This document shows, in pieces, positions 33,765 to 41,689 of a DNA stretch of 64,000 bases. This DNA comes from Betaproteobacteria bacterium (lineage in GTDB: Bacteria; Pseudomonadota; Gammaproteobacteria; Burkholderiales; UBA3065), in contig JAIXXL010000024.1 in assembly GCA_027490755.1 (NCBI GenBank), positions 1 to 64,000 on the forward strand, in the 5' to 3' direction. The position numbers and the translations under genes are program-made. Positions within the stretch are counted from its first letter, which is position 1. Each line of letters begins with the position of its first letter. The notes under the pieces are model-generated. The model ran no database searches. It was not told where the DNA came from and worked only from the letters and a program-made list of their open reading frames with translations.

Positions 33765-33865
33765 GCAAATTGCCGGGCGCGAGGGTCCGCTGGTGGGCCT
33801 GGTGCGTTGTCTTGCCAACGTAAAGCAAACGAGGCACCTTGCGTGCCCCGTGCCTACTGACTGTG

Positions 33866-33941
33866 TGGTGCCGGTGACCGGAATCGAACTGGTGACCTTC
33901 GCATTACGAATGCGCTGCTCTACCGACTGAGCTACACCGGC
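33866..33941 (-). tRNA. tRNA-Thr (anticodon CGU)
   Basis: Read on the minus strand, a full cloverleaf forms. The acceptor stem is GCCGGUG/CACCGGC with CCA encoded, the D arm is GCUC...GAGC, the anticodon loop is UUCGUAA, and the T arm is ACCAG-UUCGAUU-CCGGU. The T-stem has a mismatch-free outer part. Anticodon CGU reads the Thr codon ACG. The body of the molecule closely resembles E. coli thrW. Confidence 0.95.
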
Positions 33942-34034
33942 GCGCGGCCGATTGTAACCCGTTGGCGGGCTCCCGCCAAAGTCTGACCCGCATGAAAGTC
34001 GCTGTTGGGTGGCCCGGAAGCCACCCGTCAACGA

Positions 34035-34466
34035 TCAGGCTGCGGCCGTCTCCGACTTGCGCACACGGAGCGTGAGATCGATGCGCTCGACACGGAAACC
34101 GTTGGCGATGCTCTCGAGCGGAAAGCCGTCGAGTACCTCCATCGGGATGTCGTGCAGCGTGTCGCTCTCCAGATCGTGCAGGTGCAGGTGCGGCTCGGTG
34201 TTCGGGTCGTACAGGGTCACGCCAGCCTGCGAGTTCACGGTCTGCAGCAGGCCGCGATCGACGAACAGGTTGAGCGTGTTGTAGACCGTGGCACGCGATA
34301 CGCGCGGACGGTTCTGGTTGACGATGCTGAAGACCTGCTCCGCGGAAAGATGCTCACGCCGGGTCATGATCAACTCGGCGATGCGCAGTCGCGGGTAGGT
34401 GGTGTTGACGCCAAGGCCTCGCAGGAGGCTTGAGATAGCGTCCGGACTGATAAGAGGTCCATTCAT
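34035..34466 (-). CDS. Fur-family transcriptional regulator without cysteines
   Basis: 143 residues. The winged helix is clear (LGVNTTYPRLRIAELIM, HLSAEQVFSIV, SRATVYNTLNLFVDRGLLQ) and matches the Fur/PerR/Irr family. The dimer domain keeps a His cluster, PHLHLHDLE, that could bind metal or heme. The protein has no Cys at all, so it lacks the structural CxxC zinc site of classical Fur and PerR. The regulated signal could be iron, heme or peroxide; I cannot tell which. It has its own promoter with an overlapping palindrome (34519-34562), which suggests autoregulation. Confidence 0.88.
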   Translation of the reverse strand: MNGPLISPDAISSLLRGLGVNTTYPRLRIAELIMTRREHLSAEQVFSIVNQNRPRVSRATVYNTLNLFVDRGLLQTVNSQAGVTLYDPNTEPHLHLHDLESDTLHDIPMEVLDGFPLESIANGFRVERIDLTLRVRKSETAAA

Positions 34467-34518
34467 GGCCGGGTGTTCCTTTCATCACGGGTGTCATCCA
34501 AACAAGACAGTCGGGATG

Positions 34519-34562
34519 TAATGTGATGTGGACATTAGGGGCTGAAAAGAATCCCATGTCAA
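34519..34562 (-). promoter_or_regulatory. Promoter and 19-bp palindromic operator of the Fur-family gene
   Basis: On the minus strand TTGACA (34562-34557), a 17-base spacer and CCTAAT (34539-34534) form a good sigma70 promoter for the Fur-family gene. A perfect palindrome TAATGT-N7-ACATTA (34519-34537) overlaps the -10 and the start region. Its length of 19 bp is that of a Fur-type box, although the bases differ from the classical Fur and PerR consensus. Binding by the adjacent regulator is inferred. Confidence 0.68.
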
Positions 34563-34606
34563 GCCTCTGAAATCCTTTTTTTCTTCCGCGTCTAACAAGA
34601 ATCTGT

Positions 34607-34903
34607 CTAGGGTTCTGCGCGCTGTCCAGAAGGTGCGCAGCGGGCTAGTGAACGCTCAAGTTTTCTCTCGAGGACGGCGGCCAGTTCGGCGGCCGTGACG
34701 TTGGCGAATCCGGCCGCCACCAGCGCGGTGATGACAACGTCGCAGGCCTCCTCGATCACCGCCTCGCGCGGCATCTGCCGCGTCCAGGTGCGGGCCAGCT
34801 CGCCGGTCTCCTCGGCCAGCTTGACGAGGTTGCGTTCCGGGCTGTTGCCGGGGATATCGTGGGCGATGCGGGTGGCCGCCTGCAGCAGTCGGTCGAGGTC
34901 CAT
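34607..34903 (-). CDS. MazG-like nucleotide pyrophosphohydrolase domain protein
   Basis: 98 residues from the ATG at 34903. The sequence holds the all-alpha NTP pyrophosphatase pattern: KLAEETGELARTW in one helix and EEACDVVITALVAAGF in the next, giving the paired Glu and Asp residues that bind Mg2+. MazG-like enzymes hydrolyse nucleoside triphosphates, often as a house-cleaning step. The frame is open about 50 codons further upstream, but that part is not conserved-looking. It lies upstream of the Fur-family gene on the same strand, from which it is separated by that gene's own promoter. Substrate unknown. Confidence 0.75.
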   Translation of the reverse strand: MDLDRLLQAATRIAHDIPGNSPERNLVKLAEETGELARTWTRQMPREAVIEEACDVVITALVAAGFANVTAAELAAVLERKLERSLARCAPSGQRAEP

Positions 34904-35029
34904 GTTGGTGTAGGTGCTGTCGGAGCGTCCGATTCTGCCATGCACCCCCGACCCGCTTTCACGGCGGATGGGATCATCGCGAGTGGCGATGCGCACGCAG
35001 CCTGCTTTCTCGCGCCCCGACAGCAGTTG

Positions 35030-35035
35030 TATGCT
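35030..35035 (+). promoter_or_regulatory. -10-like hexamer for the M20 gene (possible leaderless start)
   Basis: TATGCT lies seven bases before the ATG at 35043 and no Shine-Dalgarno is visible. No clear -35 was found. Confidence 0.4.
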
Positions 35036-35042
35036 CGCCTGC

Positions 35043-36224
35043 ATGGATGACACGCGCGTTGACCACGATCACTTCATCGCCACGCAGAGCGCAGCTTGGA
35101 CCGCGCTGCGGCGCGACCTGCACGCTCACCCGGAGCTCGCCTTCGCCGAGCACCGCACCGCGGACCTGATCGCTGGCCGGCTGCAGGCGGCCGGCATCCC
35201 GTTGCGCCGCGAGCTTGGCGGTACGGGGGTGGTGGGTGTGGTGGAGGGTCGCCGGCCCGGACCGATGATCGGCCTGCGCGCGGACATGGACGCGCTGCCG
35301 ATGGAGGAGCGCAACAACTTCGCCCACCGCTCGGTCCACGCCGGCCGCATGCACGCCTGCGGCCACGACGGTCACACCGCCATGCTGGTCGCTGCGGCCG
35401 AGACGCTGGCTGTGGCGCCGGACTTCGCCGGCCGTGTCGCCTTCATCTTCCAGCCGGCCGAGGAGGGCGACGGCGGCGCCCGCCGGATGATGGACGAGGG
35501 CCTGTTCACCGACTTCCCCTGCGAGGAGGTCTACGCGCTGCACAACTGGCCCGGGCTGGATGCCGGCAGCTTTGCCGTGCACCGTGGGCCGGTGATGGCC
35601 TCGGCCGACCAGTTCGACATCACCCTGCGCGGGCGCGGCGCGCATGCCGCCATGCCGCACCAGGGGCTGGACCCGGTCACCGCTGCCGCGGCGCTGGTGC
35701 AGACCCTGCAGACGGTGGTCAGCCGCCGCACCGACCCGCTGCGCGCCGGTGTGGTCAGCGTCACCCGCATGCAGGCCGGCGAGGCTTACAACGTCATCCC
35801 CGAGACGGTGACCCTGGGCGGTACCGTGCGCGCGCTCGACAACACCGTGCGCGATGCGCTGCAGGCGCAGATCACCGCCGCGGCCGAGGGCATCGCAGTG
35901 GCGCACGGCCTGCACGCCACGGTCGACTACCGCCGCGGCTACCCGGCTACCGTCAACCACGCCGCGCAGGCCGACTTCGCCGGGCGCGTGGCGGCGGCGC
36001 TGGTCGGCGAGGACAAGGTGCGGCGCGACATGGACCCGTCGATGGGCGCCGAGGACTTCGGCTTCATGCTGATGGAGAAGCCGGGCGCCTACCTGTGGAT
36101 CGGCAACGGCCCCGGCAGCGGCGGCTGCATGCTGCACAACCCGCTCTACGACTTCAACGACGAGATCCTGCCGCTGGGGCTCCGGTTCTGGCGTGCGCTG
36201 GTGCAGGCCCGGCTGCCGCTCTAG
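35043..36224 (+). CDS. M20-family metallo-amidohydrolase (hippurate/IAA-amino acid hydrolase type)
   Basis: 393 residues. The M20D metal site is visible: Cys and His in HACGHDGHTAML, the catalytic Glu pair in PAEEGDGGARRM, and His in GAEDFGFM plus a late HNPLYDF. A lid or dimer domain (GRGAHAAMPHQGLDPV) lies between. Members remove acyl groups from amino acid conjugates such as hippurate, N-acetyl amino acids or indoleacetyl amino acids. The substrate is not predictable. The start used is the ATG at 35043; an ATG at 35031 would overlap the likely -10. The stop shares CTAG with pgi on the opposite strand. Confidence 0.92.
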   Translation: MDDTRVDHDHFIATQSAAWTALRRDLHAHPELAFAEHRTADLIAGRLQAAGIPLRRELGGTGVVGVVEGRRPGPMIGLRADMDALPMEERNNFAHRSVHAGRMHACGHDGHTAMLVAAAETLAVAPDFAGRVAFIFQPAEEGDGGARRMMDEGLFTDFPCEEVYALHNWPGLDAGSFAVHRGPVMASADQFDITLRGRGAHAAMPHQGLDPVTAAAALVQTLQTVVSRRTDPLRAGVVSVTRMQAGEAYNVIPETVTLGGTVRALDNTVRDALQAQITAAAEGIAVAHGLHATVDYRRGYPATVNHAAQADFAGRVAAALVGEDKVRRDMDPSMGAEDFGFMLMEKPGAYLWIGNGPGSGGCMLHNPLYDFNDEILPLGLRFWRALVQARLPL

Positions 36225-37714
36225 CCGGCCAGTTCCCCCGCCACCTGCTTGCCCAGCTCCACGCCCCACTGGTCGAAGGGGTTGATGTGCCAGACGCAGG
36301 CCTGGGCGAACACCTTGTGCTCGTAGCAGGCCAGCAGCGCGCCCAGCGTCTCCGCGTCCAGCGCGGCGGCGCGTATCAGCGTGTTCGGCTGGCCACCCGG
36401 CAGCGCGCCATGCGCGCCGGGTGCAGCGTCCACCTGGCCACCTGCATGCAGGACACGCGCCTGGGCTGACCCATTGGCGTTGAGCGCCGGCTCCACCGCA
36501 GCGGTCTCGTCGAACAGGATGATGTCGGCCGGCAGCAAGGCCGTGCCCTGGTGCAGCAGCTGCATGAAGGCGTGCTGCGCGTGCGAGCCTGAGGCGCCGA
36601 ACAGCACACCGCCGGTCTCCCACGCCACCTCCTTGCCGTCGATGTCCACGCGCTTGCCCAGCGACTCCATCTCCAGTTGCTGCAGGTAAGCCGGCAGCGT
36701 TCGCAGCGGCCAGGCGTAGGGCAACACGGCGTGCGCCTGCGCACCCAAAAAGTTGCGGTACCACACGCCCAGCAGGCCCATCAGCAGCGGCAGATTGGCG
36801 GCGGGTGTGGCCTCGGCGAAGTGATCATCGATGGCATGTGCGCCACGGTGCAGGCTCAGCAGCACCTGTGGCCCGCAGGCGATCTGCACGATCAGGCTGA
36901 CGGCCGACCAGATCGAGTAACGCCCACCGATCCACTCGCCGAAGGCCAGACACTGCGTGGCAGGCACGCCCCACGCCGCGGCTCGATCCGGCGCGGCGGT
37001 GACGGCGACGAAGTGCCGGTGCAGCTGCGCCTCCGGCAGGCCGGCGCCGCGCAGCCAATCGCGTGCCCGCGCAGCGTTGGTCAGCGTCTCCAGGGTGCCA
37101 AAGGTCTTGGAGCAGACGATGAACAGGGTCGAGGCCGGGTCGCACGCTGCCAGTGCGTCGGCCAGCGCGCGCGGGTCGAGGTCGCTGACGCAGCGGGAGG
37201 TCGGGCCGTCGGCCTGTGCCGCGAGTGCCTCCAGCGCCAGCGCCGGGCCCAGGTCGGAGCCGCCGATGCCGAGGTTGATGACGCTGCGCACCGTTTGGCG
37301 GGTGGAGAGCTTCCACTCGCCGTGGCGGATCTCGCCGGCGATGCGCGCCTGCGCCGCCAGCCCGGCGTCGATCTCGGCGCGCAGGTCGGGCCCATCCAGC
37401 GTGACGGGGCCGCCGCCGCCGCGCAGCGCGGTGTGCAGGGCGGCACGGTTCTCGGTCGGGTTGACCACGTCGCCGCGCAGCATCCGCGCAAAGCGCGTCT
37501 GCACGCCGGCTTGTTCTGCCAGCTCGCACAGCAGTTCCAGGCCGCGGGCATCCAGACGGTGACGCGAAAAGTCTGCGCGCAGCGGCCCCGCGGCCACCTG
37601 CAGCCAGCCGGGCTCGCCACTCGCGAACTGCGGCGATGGCGTGCGCCCAGCGCCAACGACGTGGCGGTAGGCGTCGAGCTGCTGCCAGGCGGGGAGGGTG
37701 TCGGGGCGGGGCAT
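36221..37714 (-). CDS. pgi: Glucose-6-phosphate isomerase
   Basis: About 497 residues. LGIGGSDLGP and the SKTFGTLETLTNA loop bind the sugar phosphate, GGRYSIWSAVSL is the first PGI signature, and the second signature FGASGSHAQHAFMQLLHQG is close to the usual one. The conserved Lys of the C-terminal FDQWGVELGK is present. It interconverts glucose-6-P and fructose-6-P. Length is slightly short of E. coli (549). The ATG at 37714 is preceded by a -10-like TACACT, so the longer upstream frame is not used. Confidence 0.96.
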   Translation of the reverse strand: MPRPDTLPAWQQLDAYRHVVGAGRTPSPQFASGEPGWLQVAAGPLRADFSRHRLDARGLELLCELAEQAGVQTRFARMLRGDVVNPTENRAALHTALRGGGGPVTLDGPDLRAEIDAGLAAQARIAGEIRHGEWKLSTRQTVRSVINLGIGGSDLGPALALEALAAQADGPTSRCVSDLDPRALADALAACDPASTLFIVCSKTFGTLETLTNAARARDWLRGAGLPEAQLHRHFVAVTAAPDRAAAWGVPATQCLAFGEWIGGRYSIWSAVSLIVQIACGPQVLLSLHRGAHAIDDHFAEATPAANLPLLMGLLGVWYRNFLGAQAHAVLPYAWPLRTLPAYLQQLEMESLGKRVDIDGKEVAWETGGVLFGASGSHAQHAFMQLLHQGTALLPADIILFDETAAVEPALNANGSAQARVLHAGGQVDAAPGAHGALPGGQPNTLIRAAALDAETLGALLACYEHKVFAQACVWHINPFDQWGVELGKQVAGELAG

Positions 37715-37720
37715 GTGCAG

Positions 37721-37726
37721 AGTGTA
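37721..37726 (-). promoter_or_regulatory. -10-like hexamer for pgi (possible leaderless start)
   Basis: On the minus strand TACACT lies six bases before the pgi ATG at 37714. There is no Shine-Dalgarno and no evident -35. Confidence 0.4.
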
Positions 37727-37727
37727 G

Positions 37728-38177
<450 letters not shown>

Positions 38178-38213
38178 CCGGGCCGCGGTCTTGAGCCAGC
38201 CGGAGCGCTGAGC

Positions 38214-39113
38214 GTGCCGGAGAGCCTGGCCGGCAAGCTGGTCGTCGCCATCTCTTCGCGGGCGCTGTTCGACTTCGAGGAAGAGAACCAGGTCTTCGAG
38301 GAGACCGACGACCGCGCCTACCGCGCACTGCAACTGGCGCGCGTCGACGTCCCGGCCAAGCCGGGGGTGGCGTTCTCGCTGGTGCGCAAGCTGCTCGCCT
38401 TCAACACCGACGACACGCAGCGCGTCGAGGTGGTCATCCTGTCGCGCAACGACCCGGTCTCGGGCATGCGCGTGTTCCGCTCGGCGCAGCACTACGGGCT
38501 GCCGATCCAGCGCGGCACCTTCACCCGCGGCGAGTCGCCGTGGCGCTATCTGCGCCCATTGCACGCCAACCTGTTCCTCTCAGCCCACCTGTCAGATGTC
38601 CGGTCGGCGCTGGAGGCTGGCGTGCCGGCGGCACAGGTCTACCCGCACTCGACCCGCGCCACCGACGCCCACCCGCACGAGGTCCGCATCGCCTTCGACG
38701 GCGACGCGGTGCTGTTCTCAGACGAGGCCGAGCGCGTCTACCAGGACCACGGGCTGGATGCTTTCCAGGCGCACGAGCGCGACAATGCCGCGCAGCCGCT
38801 CTCCGACGGGCCGTTCAAGCCGCTGCTGGAGGCGCTGCACCGGTTGCAGCAGGAGGGCACCCCGGCCATGCGCATCCGCACCGCGCTGGTGACTGCCCGC
38901 AGCGCGCCGGCGCACGAGCGCGCCATCCGCACGCTGATGGACTGGAACGTCGAGGTGGACGAGGCGATGTTTCTCGGCGGCCTGGCCAAGGGTGATTTCC
39001 TGCGCGAGTTCGAGCCGGACTTCTTCTTTGATGACCAGGCTGGCCACTGCGAATCGGCCGCCGCCGCCGGCCCCGCCGGTCAGGTGCTGTTCGGCGTGCG
39101 CAACGCCGGTTAA
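38214..39113 (+). CDS. Cytosolic-type 5'-nucleotidase family protein
   Basis: 299 residues of the family related to animal cytosolic 5'-nucleotidase I (Pfam 5_nucleotid, PF06189). VVAISSRALFDFEEEN, RVEVVILSRNDPVSG, GLPIQRGTFTRGESPWRYL and RIAFDGDAVLFSDEAERV carry the conserved acidic residues of a HAD-like active site. It probably hydrolyses nucleoside 5'-monophosphates. The GTG start is 36 bases after PII on the same strand, so it may be co-transcribed. Whether PII and this enzyme are linked in function is unknown. Confidence 0.85.
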   Translation: MPESLAGKLVVAISSRALFDFEEENQVFEETDDRAYRALQLARVDVPAKPGVAFSLVRKLLAFNTDDTQRVEVVILSRNDPVSGMRVFRSAQHYGLPIQRGTFTRGESPWRYLRPLHANLFLSAHLSDVRSALEAGVPAAQVYPHSTRATDAHPHEVRIAFDGDAVLFSDEAERVYQDHGLDAFQAHERDNAAQPLSDGPFKPLLEALHRLQQEGTPAMRIRTALVTARSAPAHERAIRTLMDWNVEVDEAMFLGGLAKGDFLREFEPDFFFDDQAGHCESAAAAGPAGQVLFGVRNAG

Positions 39114-39171
39114 GGCCGCTTCAGACGGTCACGGACGTAGCGGAGTGGCCGCCGCCGCGCGACCCGCAGGC

Positions 39172-39981
39172 TCAGCCGGCCAGGCCCTCGGCCAGCTCGC
39201 TCACCGCCGGCATCTCCTCAAGGATCACGTCCTCGGCAAGCTTGAGCGGCGTGAGCGCGAAACGCGGCAGTCGACGCGTACGCTCCGCCACCGACATCTG
39301 CGCGCCGCTGGCTCGCGCGGCCCACATGCCCAGATGCAGCACGCAGGCCATGCGGTTGGCGGCCGGCGGTACCTCGGCGTCGCGCACCGCCGCGACAAAG
39401 GCCTCGGGAAAGTGCCAACGGCTCGACAGTTCGGCGCTGACGCGGTGGTAGTCGTAGCCGAAGCGTTCGCGCTCCGCCTCAGCGCGACCGGGGTCGCTGC
39501 AAGGTTTCGCCTTGGCGAACTGCTCCATGGTCTCGGGCATGGCGGCGTGCATCACCAGCTGACCGATGGCGTGCATCATGCCCACGGTAAAGGCCACCGC
39601 AGCGTTGTCGCGGGCCTGCCCGGCGATCCAGCGGCTGGCGCCGGCGCATTGCGCGCTGTAGCGCCAGAAACCTGCCAGATCGAGGCCCGGCACCGGGCGC
39701 GCGCTGCCGGCCAGGCCGCAGCCGATGACGATGGTGCGCAGGTTGTTGAAGCCGAGCAGCATCACCGCATCCTCGATGCTGGATACCGCGCGCGGCAGGC
39801 CGAACTGAGCCGAATTGGCGGCGCGCAGCAGCTTCGCGCACAGCACCTGGTCGGCACGCACGTGGCCGATGATCTCGTCGACGCTGACGTCCTCCTTGTT
39901 GAAGCTGGCGATCAACTCGTGCACCACTTCCGGCACGCTGGGCAGGTTCTGCGAGTTCTGGAAGAGGGCGTTGAGGTCCAT
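39172..39981 (-). CDS. HDOD-domain signalling protein
   Basis: 269 residues from the ATG at 39981. The HDOD core is clear: LPSVPEVVHELIASFN, CAKLLRAANSAQFGLPRAVSSIEDAVMLLGFNNLRTIVIG and HAIGQLVMHAAMPE. HDOD domains resemble HD phosphodiesterases but lack the metal residues, and usually act as scaffolds in signalling, often with c-di-GMP proteins. No second output domain is present. It lies downstream of pyrD and the folate cyclo-ligase on the same strand with a 47-base gap. Confidence 0.9.
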   Translation of the reverse strand: MDLNALFQNSQNLPSVPEVVHELIASFNKEDVSVDEIIGHVRADQVLCAKLLRAANSAQFGLPRAVSSIEDAVMLLGFNNLRTIVIGCGLAGSARPVPGLDLAGFWRYSAQCAGASRWIAGQARDNAAVAFTVGMMHAIGQLVMHAAMPETMEQFAKAKPCSDPGRAEAERERFGYDYHRVSAELSSRWHFPEAFVAAVRDAEVPPAANRMACVLHLGMWAARASGAQMSVAERTRRLPRFALTPLKLAEDVILEEMPAVSELAEGLAG

Positions 39982-40028
39982 GTGCGGCCGTTGGCAGCCC
40001 GAAGGCGGAGGGCAGATGGTATCCGGAC

Positions 40029-40616
40029 TCAGCCGCCTCCGCGCGGCCACGCGCCGGCCTCGGTGACCAGCCAGTCCATCGGCAGGTCGTGGGCCTGCGG
40101 CTGGGTGTCGGCCAGGCGCGCCAGTTCGTAGGCGACGCCCACCGCGAGCGGCCGCGGCTGCATCGCCGCCAGCGTGCGGTCGAAGTGCCCGGCGCCGTAG
40201 CCGATGCGGTAGCCGCGCGCGTCGAAGCCGTTGCAGGGGATCAGCAGCAGGTCCGGGTGCAGGTCGGGGCCGTCGCCGGGGAAGGGGATGCCGTAGCGGT
40301 CCAGCGGCATCTCGACATCCGGGTCCCAGCGCCGCCAGCGCATCGGCACGCCTGTGGCGCCGACCACCGGCAGCGCCGCCCACCGGCTGGCATCGGCGCG
40401 CAGCCAGGCGGTGACCACCGCGCGCATGTCGAACTCGGCCCGGTAGGGCCAGCAGAAGCCGATCGAGGCGGGTGCCAGGGTGTCCAGCAGTCTGGCCAGG
40501 TGGCCGCCCAGCGCGTGGTCCGCGGCAGCGCGTGCGGGTGCAGGCATGTCGGTGCGAGCCTGGATCAGTGCCAGTCGCTGAGCCTTGCGCGCGGCGCGCG
40601 GGTCTTCGCTCTGCAT
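40029..40616 (-). CDS. fau: 5-formyltetrahydrofolate cyclo-ligase
   Basis: 195 residues. The N-terminal ARKAQRLALIQAR, the ATP and substrate segments (FCWPYRAEFDMR, YGIPFPGDG) and the signature LLLIPCNGFDARGYRIGYGAGHFDRTL fit this family (also called ygfA or MTHFS). It converts 5-formyl- to 5,10-methenyl-tetrahydrofolate with ATP. The ATG overlaps the pyrD stop by one base (TGATG), so the two are coupled. Confidence 0.93.
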   Translation of the reverse strand: MQSEDPRAARKAQRLALIQARTDMPAPARAAADHALGGHLARLLDTLAPASIGFCWPYRAEFDMRAVVTAWLRADASRWAALPVVGATGVPMRWRRWDPDVEMPLDRYGIPFPGDGPDLHPDLLLIPCNGFDARGYRIGYGAGHFDRTLAAMQPRPLAVGVAYELARLADTQPQAHDLPMDWLVTEAGAWPRGGG

Positions 40617-41617
40617 CAGATCGCTGCCGCGACCCTGGTCACCAGCGACGGCCCCTGGTAGATGAGCCCGGTGTAGACCTGCACCAGACTGGCCCCGGCA
40701 GAGATCTTGGCCTGCGCGTCTGCGGCCGAGAAGATGCCGCCGACGCCGATGATCGGCAGCGCGCCATCAAGGCGCCGCGCCAGAGCCGCCAGCCGCTCTG
40801 TGCTGCGCTCGAATACCGGTCGGCCGCTCAGGCCGCCGGCCTCGCTGGCCAAGGGGTGGCCAGCCACGGCGCTGCGGTCGAGCGTGGTGTTGGTGGCGAT
40901 CACGCCATCGATGCCGCTCGCCAACAGCCGCCGCGCGATGTCGTCCAGCGCGTCGTCCTCCAGGTCCGGCGCGATCTTGACCAGCAGGGGCACATAGCGC
41001 CCGTGCGCATCGGCCAGGCTGGCCTGACGGTGGCGCAGCGACTGCAGCAGCGCGTCCAGCTCGTCGCCGTGCTGCAGGCTGCGCAGGCCCTTGGTGTTGG
41101 GCGAGCTGATGTTCACCGTGACATAGGACGCGTGCGGGTAGGCTGCATCCAACGCCTTCAGGTAGTCGTCGTTGGCCTGATCCAGCGGAGTGTCGGCGTT
41201 CTTGCCGATGTTGATGCCGAGGATGCCGCGCCAGCGCGTCTTTGCCAGGTTGGCCAGCAGCCCCTGCACCCCGCTGTTGTTGAAGCCCAGCCGGTTGATC
41301 AGGGCGCCGTGCTGCGGCAGCCGGAACACCCTTGGCCGCGGGTTGCCCGGCTGCGGACGCGGCGTCACGGTGCCGACCTCGATGAAGCCGAAGCCTAGCG
41401 TGGCGAGGCCGTCGATGTGTGCGCCGTCCTTGTCCAGGCCGGCGGCCAGCCCGATGCGGTTGGGGAACTCCATGCCGAACAGTTTCAGACGCCGCCCCGG
41501 CGCGGGTTGCGGGTCGCGGATCACCGCGCCCATCAGGTCGACGCCACGCAGCACCCAGTCGTGCGCGGTCTCGGGTTCCAGCGCGAAGAGCGCGCTGCGG
41601 ATCAATGGATAAGCCAT
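40616..41617 (-). CDS. pyrD: Dihydroorotate dehydrogenase (quinone), class 2
   Basis: 333 residues. [10 protein letters not shown] binds [12 protein letters not shown] and [11 protein letters not shown] are class 2 signatures with the catalytic Ser in place of Cys, and [29 protein letters not shown] closes the FMN site. The N-terminal helices ([17 protein letters not shown]) form the quinone tunnel and membrane contact. It makes orotate in pyrimidine synthesis. A -10-like TAGAAT lies six bases before the ATG. Confidence 0.96.
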   Translation of the reverse strand: MAYPLIRSALFALEPETAHDWVLRGVDLMGAVIRDPQPAPGRRLKLFGMEFPNRIGLAAGLDKDGAHIDGLATLGFGFIEVGTVTPRPQPGNPRPRVFRLPQHGALINRLGFNNSGVQGLLANLAKTRWRGILGINIGKNADTPLDQANDDYLKALDAAYPHASYVTVNISSPNTKGLRSLQHGDELDALLQSLRHRQASLADAHGRYVPLLVKIAPDLEDDALDDIARRLLASGIDGVIATNTTLDRSAVAGHPLASEAGGLSGRPVFERSTERLAALARRLDGALPIIGVGGIFSAADAQAKISAGASLVQVYTGLIYQGPSLVTRVAAAI

Positions 41618-41623
41618 GGCGCG

Positions 41624-41629
41624 ATTCTA
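41624..41629 (-). promoter_or_regulatory. -10-like hexamer for pyrD (possible leaderless start)
   Basis: TAGAAT (five of six bases of TATAAT) lies six bases before the pyrD ATG on the minus strand. No Shine-Dalgarno and no evident -35. Confidence 0.45.
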
Positions 41630-41676
41630 ATCGCCCGCGGGGTCGCCTCGGCCTGCAGCGGTGGGGCGAATGCCGC

Positions 41677-41682
41677 TATCCT
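41677..41682 (+). promoter_or_regulatory. -10-like hexamer for ftsK (possible leaderless start)
   Basis: TATCCT lies seven bases before the ftsK ATG at 41690, with no Shine-Dalgarno and no evident -35. Confidence 0.35.
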
Positions 41683-41689
41683 TTGACCC

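Noticed and set aside
33866..34034. tRNA-Thr as an attachment site of an integrated element
   Set aside because: No integrase and no direct repeat of the tRNA 3' end was seen on either side.
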